Assembly: GCA_037176705.1 (NCBI GenBank) | Contig: CM073896.1 | Coordinates: 26,052,708 to 26,116,707 of the forward strand | DNA length: 64,000 bases | Source of the DNA: Molossus alvarezi | Lineage: Eukaryota > Chordata > Mammalia > Chiroptera > Molossidae | Direction: 5' to 3' | Shown: one piece after another, positions 57,294 through 64,000 of the stretch | Layout of the letters: each line of letters opens with the position of its first letter | Position numbering within the stretch: position 1 is the first letter of the stretch | Notes under the pieces: model-generated | What the model saw: only the letters and a program-made list of their open reading frames with translations | The model's database searches: none | Told to the model about the DNA's origin: nothing | Made by a program: the position numbers and the translations under genes

Positions 57294-57914
57294 ACAACTG
57301 TACTGTGGCCTGCACTCTTCTTTCCCAGCCTCTTTCTTCCCTCTATCTCCATAGTCATTTCCCCATTAAATCTCTTGCACCTCTAATCCTATCTTGATCT
57401 ATACCTCTCCAAGGATCTGATACAGCAATATCCCAGTTCCCAACCTGATGGCATAAGCCTGACAGATTGTATGCTGGAAGAGGTGCTGGCAGTTTCATAG
57501 ACATTCATTTCAACTAAATCCACCCTTCCCATCACTCTCAGTACTGCCTTGTGTCTCTAAAGGTGAACTTCTTCATAAAATACCATCTCCAGTTTCCTAC
57601 AGGAGAAGGGGAAGGACCAGTGGTCTCACTGTGTGAGCCAGAGAGGGGACCAGGAGTCTAAGAGGGTCTAATTCAGAGATTCTACCAATTTCTCTACACC
57701 ACATACTGGCTTGTGTATGAGATTCAGATTATTTCTTTTTCATTCATCTCTATTGAACCACCTCCCCTTAACCCATAAATATACACAAACACATATGTAT
57801 ATGTGTACCCACATACACAAACCCATACACAGTCAGTTAAGTTTCAGCTTACTCAATCTGCTAATCTGTTGCCACCAAACCACTCACTTTCACTCTGAAA
57901 ATTTTATTCTACTT
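57294..57914. other. Unclassified DNA
   Basis: Includes the possible right part of the ancient LTR (to about 57430) and a CA/TA-rich patch at 57779-57830. No gene. Confidence 0.35.
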
Positions 57915-58300
57915 TTCTTTCAGTCTTCCATTAACCATTTATGCAACAAACATTAGTAATCATCCTCTATGAACTACAATTTGAGCTCAGTGTTAAGAAT
58001 ACATAGAAAACACCAAAAACAATCTATTTTCCCCATGGAGTTTATAATCTAAATGGATAGACAGATGGTTATTGAATAAATGTAAATTCACAATGGCTGA
58101 TGTGTTTTACAAGTTGTAAATACCGCGATCAATGGTGTTTTGATACCATATAACATGCCATTTGAGTTAGGAGGTCATGAGATGGTGGATGCATTGTTTG
58201 AAGAAAAATTAGGAGTTAAGAATATATTCCAAATGGGAAAAGGCAGATGCCAAGTCCTACAGCAGTGATCTAATGACTGTAGCTCCAGAGAAGAGGTGAG
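57915..58300 (-). mobile_element. LINE-2 relic
   Basis: 'CATGGAGTTTATAATCTAA' and 'ATGGATAGACAGATGG' near 58035-58070 and 'GGGAAAAGGCAGATGCCAAG' further on follow the L2 3' end in reverse orientation. Confidence 0.65.
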
Positions 58301-59800
58301 AAGTAAGAAGGTAAGAAGTGAGGAGAAGGGATAGGGCTGAGTAGGGAACACCTACCACATTGTCTGATAAGAGAAGCACTTATGTGATGACTGATGTTGA
58401 AGATCCAGTGTTGAAGGTTTCCAGATTATCCTCGCCTCCTTCTATGTGGAAGGGTTTCACAGGAAAGGTCATTGCGGTCTACAGGGTCTACAACTGTCCC
58501 TTTAATGTCAGTGCTTTGTATCCTTAAATCACAGCCAGAATTCTAGCTAATGTGGATCTATTTTTGTAAAGTAAACTGACTAAGTCCTATCCAAATTTTA
58601 TGGAGTTATTCAAAACATATACAGGATGTTTGACATAATAAAAAAAGTCTTAGGATTTAAAGAAATACTTGCCATCTTCAAATAATTGAAAGATTGTGTG
58701 TACAAGAGTCTATTGGCTACAGAGCACAGATGCAGAGCTTCTAAATAGAAGCTTCATGGGACACAATCTAATCCTAACATAAAAACAAACAGTAATAGCC
58801 AAAGAAATACACATAAACACCTTAGAATGGACTTGACTTTTAAAAATGAAATTGACTGACTCAGAATAAATTTTTCATCAACAGGGGGAAATACCAGGAT
58901 AGAAAAACATTTCATTTTATGTGTTTTTGTATATGGTCACAAACAGGATGTATCAATACAACTGATGAAAGTTAGACGAGACACACTGGAAGGTTACACA
59001 CTCTATGATTCTATGATTCTGACCTCTATTGCTGCCCTAGTTCAGTTCTTGACCACTTAAAAGTCACCCCTTTCTTTGACAGCAGCCTAGGCAACTCTGA
59101 GGCTTGAGATCTGAATGAGCTGAATATTGCTGTTTTGCTTTTTTTAATGTACAGTATGTTTTTGATTTGTAAATGCAGTCAGAGGCACAGCAATGGGCAT
59201 TGAAATTATTATTTTTTAAATGAAATAAAAATAGGGCTGACAGCTAAAGAACTTTCACAGCAGTTATTATTACGTGTTATTATTAGCAACAGCATGTGGT
59301 GACATTTGAGGCTGTAAATCCACAGAAATATATCCCAGATCATGGGTACCCCAGATGCTGGGGGAAAACACAGAAATGCTGCTGTTGGGCTTCCCATGAG
59401 AGACCTTTTTTTAAAAAATGAAATAAGAAGTCTGGTAATTTTGTATTAGATACTGGAGACTGATTTATCTCTATCCCTAGGGTTGAAGGGTTAATACTGG
59501 GACTTTTTTTTTTTTTTTTACAAATATAGATATCTGTTACCAGGAACACTGCTCAAATGGGCTGAGGAATATTTTTGACTCTTTAAACTGTGTGAAATCC
59601 ATTGCATTATTAGTGACCTAGCAGAATAGAAGAATATATCATGTCATCGGTTTAGTCAGCATGGGACCCTTAAACACAGCTGAGGTGGTGTGGCCTCATC
59701 CCCAACTGGAAAAGGCTTTTCTGTATGTAGAAACTTCTAGACTTTTTGGAAGAGGTTTTCTGATCTTTGCTACGTCAAGTTCATTGACATTCTATATACG
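58301..59800. other. Single-copy-like DNA
   Basis: No gene or confident repeat. Poly-T run at about 59504-59519. Confidence 0.4.
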
Positions 59801-59804
59801 GAAT

Positions 59805-60020
59805 CGAGGCAGCATGGTGCAGCCATTAGGAATGAGGATCTGTGATCCAATCACGCTTCATTTGAGTCCACAGAGCTCTGCTCCTTGCAGATGCATGTTC
59901 CTCAGCAGTTTCTTCATCTCTTCAAACCTTGCTTACTTCATCTGGAATACATCGTAACAGGAGTCCCTACCTCTCGGAAGTGTTGTAAGGATTTCATTAT
60001 ACAATATAAAGTCAAACGTT
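59805..60020 (+). mobile_element. MIR SINE
   Basis: Includes the tRNA-derived head ('GGCAGCATGGTGCAGCCATT'), 'CAGCAGTTTCTTCATCTC', and 'GTGTTGTAAGGATTTCATT', in sense order. One of the better preserved MIRs here. Confidence 0.75.
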
Positions 60021-60794
60021 GGCTCTGTGTCTGTTACTCACACAGCTGGCAAATTACAAAACCAAAACTCACAGTGTACTGGACCCTAAGTCTTGGGGAA
60101 CATCCCACAGTGTGATACAACCAGGTGAATTTGATCTCTGACTCCATCAGTAACTGATTTTATTACTAAGCCATATCCTTAGCACAGTAGCTGACCCAGG
60201 GTACTTCAATGTATTATTTACTTATTTTTATTTTTAAAAAATGTAATCTAGCAGTGCTATTGAGGATGGATTGTAAAACCCTTTAAAGAAACTTATTAAA
60301 AGAACATTAGTTACACCAGATGAAAATTTTGTTCTGCTGTTATGGAAATTTCCCCAGTGTCTTAAACAATCAAGATATTGAATTTTGGTCACAAAATAAA
60401 AATTTGATTCTAGGGGTTGATGGGTAATACTGCTCTAAGATGCAGTATTATTTGTTCAACCATCGTTAGCATGAAGGGTGCCTCCTTGTGGTCACAAGTG
60501 GGTTCTCCACCTTCCTGTCCCAGTGCCAGGCAAGAAGTGGAAGGTGGAAGGAAAAGGGGCCCATGCTGTTTCTGACATTCATTTAAATCCTACAAAATAA
60601 TTTGTTTTTACTTCCTATTGGTCAGTCTGTGTCAAATACCTCCTACTTATCAGGAGTCTGGGAAACAGGGTTTTAGTGAATAGAATATCATCATTATCAA
60701 ATCAGATTTTTTGTTGTTGACATGTGTGAAATAGAAGAGGCAAATGGACATTGGGAAGGTGAATAGTAATCTCAGACAAGGTATATAAAAATAG
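60021..60794. other. Single-copy-like DNA
   Basis: Nothing recognised. Confidence 0.4.
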
Positions 60795-61000
60795 ATTTGA
60801 TGCTAAACTACCTACTTCTACAAACATTATCATGTGTAATCCTCAAAACAACACAAAACTCCTTAGTAACCATAAATTATAGCCCTATTTTCAGATGTGG
60901 CCATGCAGTTCAGTATGTTCCAATGTAGGGAATAGAGTCCATATTTTTCTGGCTCCAAAGTCTATGATCTTTGACCTACACTACATCATTTCCTTTGGAA
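60795..61000 (-). mobile_element. MIR SINE relic
   Basis: 'ATTATCATGTGTAATCCTCA', 'TAGCCCTATTTTCAGATG' and 'CTGGCTCCAAAGTC' follow reverse MIR order to the tRNA-like head. Confidence 0.7.
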
Positions 61001-61164
61001 TGCTGTCTCTAATCTGATAATAGATCATTAAATTACTGGCTTAATCCTCATCATTTAAGTCTTTTTAGAAGTGATAAATAAGTGGTTAACTGTGGTTCTG
61101 CTGCTGAACTTAAATATAGCTATGTGTACATCATGAAAAGGGATATGTCCAGAGGACAGAGCAA

Positions 61165-61400
61165 TTAACTCAGATATTGGAAACTTAGATTATTATACTT
61201 AGTTTCATTTCTGCCAACAATGCCAGTTAACATTTTTCGGTCCTGGACTGTCCTCATTTATGAAACGGAAAATGTAAGCTGACCCTCCTATCTGACCCTG
61301 TTCTTGTAAAGATAAAATTAGACAATAGATTTAAAAGTACTTTGAAAGTGTAAGTGCTTGCTATACAAATAAAAGGAATTATTATTATTGATCCAATAGC
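61165..61400 (+). mobile_element. MIR SINE relic
   Basis: 'GGTCCTGGACTGTCCTCATT' and 'TATGAAACGGAAAATG' core, then 'AGTGTAAGTGCTTGCTATAC' and 'AAATAAAAGGAATTATTATT' end, in sense order. Confidence 0.72.
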
Positions 61401-61734
61401 CAAAAGTGGCAATCCACTCAACACTCTATCGGAGGCTTCATTGAGCAGTTTCAGGGCAGCCATCTAAGCCGACAGCAGCTGAAGACTGATTCTCTTCTTT
61501 GACAGAGAACAGGATCTGGACAAATGCATTCCCCCTCTCTGGTGCAGGCTTGTGAGGGAGGATAGGTTATCAGCATCTTCCAGAAAATAAATGTAAAAAT
61601 CAATCTTAAAAAAATGAAATGAGATATTAACTCTTCACAGACCTTACTTATTGAAGGTTGTTTGTATAAAGAGTATAGGGGTATAGTTGATGTGGATATA
61701 CATTCCACCTAAATAAATAAAACAGATAATTTAT
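61401..61734. other. Single-copy-like DNA
   Basis: Two minus-strand frames (61254-61463, 61451-61708) have no recognisable domain. Confidence 0.4.
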
Positions 61735-61960
61735 TTTATATGTCAATAATAACTTATTTATGAAGTGGTCACTGTGTCTCAGACATTGTACTTGTGTTTG
61801 GGAAAACAAATGGAAACAAGAAAAGTACGGTTCCTATCTTTATGGATTTTCTAATCTCTCATGGAAGACTGATATTAAACAGTTAACTAAACACATCATG
61901 TTTTATTAGGTAACTCAGTATGTCACAAATCAGTACAAAATAATGTAAGGGGGTAGAAGA
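61735..61960 (-). mobile_element. LINE-2 relic
   Basis: 'TCACTGTGTCTCAGACATTG', 'GGTTCCTATCTTTATGGA' and 'CTCATGGAAGACTGATATT' follow reverse L2 order. Confidence 0.65.
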
Positions 61961-62450
61961 AACAGAACCACAATGGATACTTTCCATATGGAGTGAACAG
62001 ACACACACACACACACACACGATTTCACAATCATAAGGAATATGCCCTAAAATTCTCAAACATATTAGTTCACAAATTTAACTTTAACACGTCATTTCAA
62101 CCCTAAATTCAGAAAAGTTTAAATGAAAAATTTAACTGATCGATATAGAACTTTAATGATTTTAGAAAAACAGTACTGAATAAATTTATGAAACTATTGC
62201 AATATAATAAGATAATCTCCATGCCGTTATATAGTTATATCTTTATTAACAATAATCAGAATTCAGTGTACCTGAAAGTGTACGTATGAAGGCTTATATC
62301 ACACCCAGGCAATATATGGATAAAGGTGAACATAAAGTCAGGTCATTACAGAGAAACAGGGGTCTCTCGCCTTCTTGAGGTCAGCTTGCTGTGAGTTGAA
62401 CACTTGCTTTGACTGGTAACTCTTTTCTTCTTCAAAATATTTCAGCCCTG
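61961..62450. other. AT-rich single-copy-like DNA with (AC)10
   Basis: No gene. Microsatellite at 62001-62020. Confidence 0.4.
62001..62020. repeat. (AC)10 microsatellite
   Basis: Ten uninterrupted AC units. Confidence 0.95.
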
Positions 62451-62464
62451 AAGACAAAACCTTT

Positions 62465-62709
62465 TTTTTTTTTTTTTTATCCTAACCCGAGGACATTTTT
62501 CTAATTTTTGTACAGATAGAGTGGGAGGGAGAGAGAGAGAGAAACGACGACGTGAAAGGGACACATTGAGTGGCTGCCACCCGCACAACCAACCAGGGCC
62601 GGGGACAAACTGCAACCGAGGTACGTGCCCTTAGCAGGAACCGAACCTAGGTCTCTCCGGACCGGACCGTAGGCCAACGCTCTAACCGCTGAGCCAAACC
62701 GGCCAGGGC
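62465..62709 (-). mobile_element. Ves SINE, type A
   Basis: Complete minus-strand copy with GCCCTGGCCGGTTTGGCTC head and CGGGTTAGGATAAAA end. The flanks AAGACAAAACCTTT and AAGACAAAGCTTTT are a near-exact TSD. Confidence 0.94.
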
Positions 62710-62723
62710 AAGACAAAGCTTTT

Positions 62724-62960
62724 GAAGCAATGTCATCAAATAAAGATGCCTTTCTTATTTTACAAAAATAATCATCACTAAATTTTTCAAATGAATTTTT
62801 TTATCCAGTTACTGGTTTGTTGAGTAGCCTCATATCAAGTGTCTTCTAAATATCAATTCATATATGTATTATCTCTATTTCTCTTTCCACAGATGTAATG
62901 CTATTATGTTACTGATTAATCTCTGTTGTGATTTTAAAACATAAAAGTTTATTGTAAGAG
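62724..62960. other. Single-copy-like DNA
   Basis: Nothing recognised. Confidence 0.4.
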
Positions 62961-62970
62961 ATCATATACT

Positions 62971-63177
62971 TTTTTTTTTTTTTTTTGAGAGAGAGAGGCG
63001 AAGGGAGAGGGAGAAAGATAGAAACATCAATGAGAGAGAATATCGATTGGCCGTCTCCTGCATGCCCCCCACTGGGGATAAGGTCCACAACCTGGGCATG
63101 TACCCTGACCAAGAATCAAACTGGTGATCTCTTGGTGCATGGGTCAATGCTCAATCACTGAGCCACATCTGCCGGGC
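62971..63177 (-). mobile_element. Ves SINE, type B
   Basis: Minus strand: GGCCCGGCAGATGTGGCTC head, 'TTGGTCAGGGTACATGCCC' region, GGAGACGGCCAATCGATA and CT-rich stretch, with an 18-T tail on the plus strand. Confidence 0.92.
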
Positions 63178-63515
63178 CATACTATAATATATAAGAAAGC
63201 ATGGCTGTACTAATAAAGAGCAAGCCTGATAATGATCCCCAGGTTACTTCAGGATACTGAGCTTGGACTCTGCCCTATGGCCCTATCCATGCCAAGAGTG
63301 TGGGTTTCTGACTTAAGTTTGAGGACTGGTTCTACAAATGGCATAGAAACCTTCATGGTGACCCCTAATATTGATCATGCTTATATGACATTCTGAATGA
63401 AAAATACTCTATTGTGTAAAATAATTTTGGTCTATTGTTTATCAGGATGAACATTTCTTGAAATGGTATAAAACGAAGTTTATAAATCTAGATACCACGG
63501 GTCAAACCTGTTCCA
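63178..63515. other. Single-copy-like DNA
   Basis: No gene or repeat recognised. Confidence 0.4.
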
Positions 63516-63529
63516 CTGCTCATTTTTTT

Positions 63530-63749
63530 TTTTTAATCCTCACCTGAGGATATTTTCTCAAATATCTTCACACAGAGTGGAAAGGGGAGAGAGAGGGAGA
63601 AGAACCCAGTGACTAGTTGCCTCCCGCATGACACCCACCAAAGCCGGGACAAACTGCAACTGAGGTACGTACCCTTGGCCAGAATCAAACCAGTGACTCT
63701 TTGGTCTGCGGGCTGATGCTCTAACTGCTAAGCCAAACCGGCCAGGGTG
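63530..63749 (-). mobile_element. Ves SINE, type A
   Basis: Minus strand: CCCTGGCCGGTTTGGCTTAG head, GCAGTTTGTCCCGGC segment and AGGTGAGGATTAAAA end. TSD CTGCTCATTTTTTT at 63516-63529 versus CTGCACATTTTTTT at 63750-63763. Confidence 0.93.
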
Positions 63750-63763
63750 CTGCACATTTTTTT

Positions 63764-64000
63764 AAAATATGGGAACACAGCCAGGTTCATTTATTTATGG
63801 ATGCTTTCATGCTATAATCACAGTTTTACTAGTTATGACAAAGTTGTCTCTCCCACAAAGTTGAAAATATTTACTATATATCTCTTAACAGGAAAATTTT
63901 GCTTATTTATGATGTAAGCTATATACCTTGGGCCTGGAAAAATAGATAAGGGGCCTTGTGTCTTCAACCTCTAGAAGATAGAGCATGGGGCTTTGGAGTT
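63764..64000. other. Single-copy-like DNA
   Basis: Nothing recognised up to the window edge. Confidence 0.4.

Overview
This window looks like non-coding nuclear DNA of a bat (order Chiroptera). The main evidence is 21 copies of a tRNA-headed SINE of the Ves type, which is characteristic of bats, together with mammalian L1, HAL1, L2, MIR, MaLR (MLT1), Tigger and class II ERV relics. The background is AT-rich and CpG-poor. I cannot name the species. I see no intact protein-coding gene: every recognisable reading frame belongs to a decayed L1/HAL1 element or to an RPL17 processed pseudogene. The window is best read as an intergenic stretch or a large intron.

Layout. 1-1130 is unclassified, with a GC-richer patch at 740-1060. 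An old L1 in plus orientation (about 1135-1978, resuming 8729-8765) was split by a full-length bat L1 in minus orientation (1979-8715), leaving a 13-bp target-site duplication (TSD). That L1 has a 54-bp tandem monomer array in its 5'UTR and itself received a short Ves SINE and a 5'-truncated L1. 10528-11163 is an RPL17 retropseudogene with a 14-bp TSD. About 11.2-17.2 kb is mostly single-copy-like. 17.2-21.2 kb is an internally deleted older L1 in minus orientation, hit by two Ves SINEs and by a class II ERV that survives as a 396-bp solo LTR with a 6-bp TSD. 22.06-25.81 kb is a plus-strand L1 whose 5'UTR is joined directly to the middle of ORF2.

26.59-30.15 kb is an ancient Tigger-like DNA transposon, still flanked by TA, that was filled by two Ves SINEs, a twin-primed (5'-inverted) L1 and a HAL1/L1 chimera. 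30.3-46.2 kb is mainly single-copy-like sequence with scattered Ves, MIR, L2, one MLT1 LTR, an L1 3' end with an internal tandem duplication, a small CpG-dense cluster (38.57-38.72 kb) and a perfect 59-bp direct repeat (41.1-41.3 kb). 46.23-51.69 kb is a near full-length plus-strand L1 with a different 5'UTR from the first. 51.7-64 kb is more single-copy-like DNA with Ves, MIR and L2 relics.

The parts do not work together as a gene system. They form a stratified record of retrotransposition: L2/MIR, MLT1 and Tigger oldest, then older L1, then bat L1 and HAL1, then Ves SINEs. The L1 copies are dead (stops, frameshifts, damaged reverse-transcriptase active-site motifs), but L1-type enzymes explain the TSDs and tails of the SINEs, the pseudogene and the HAL1.
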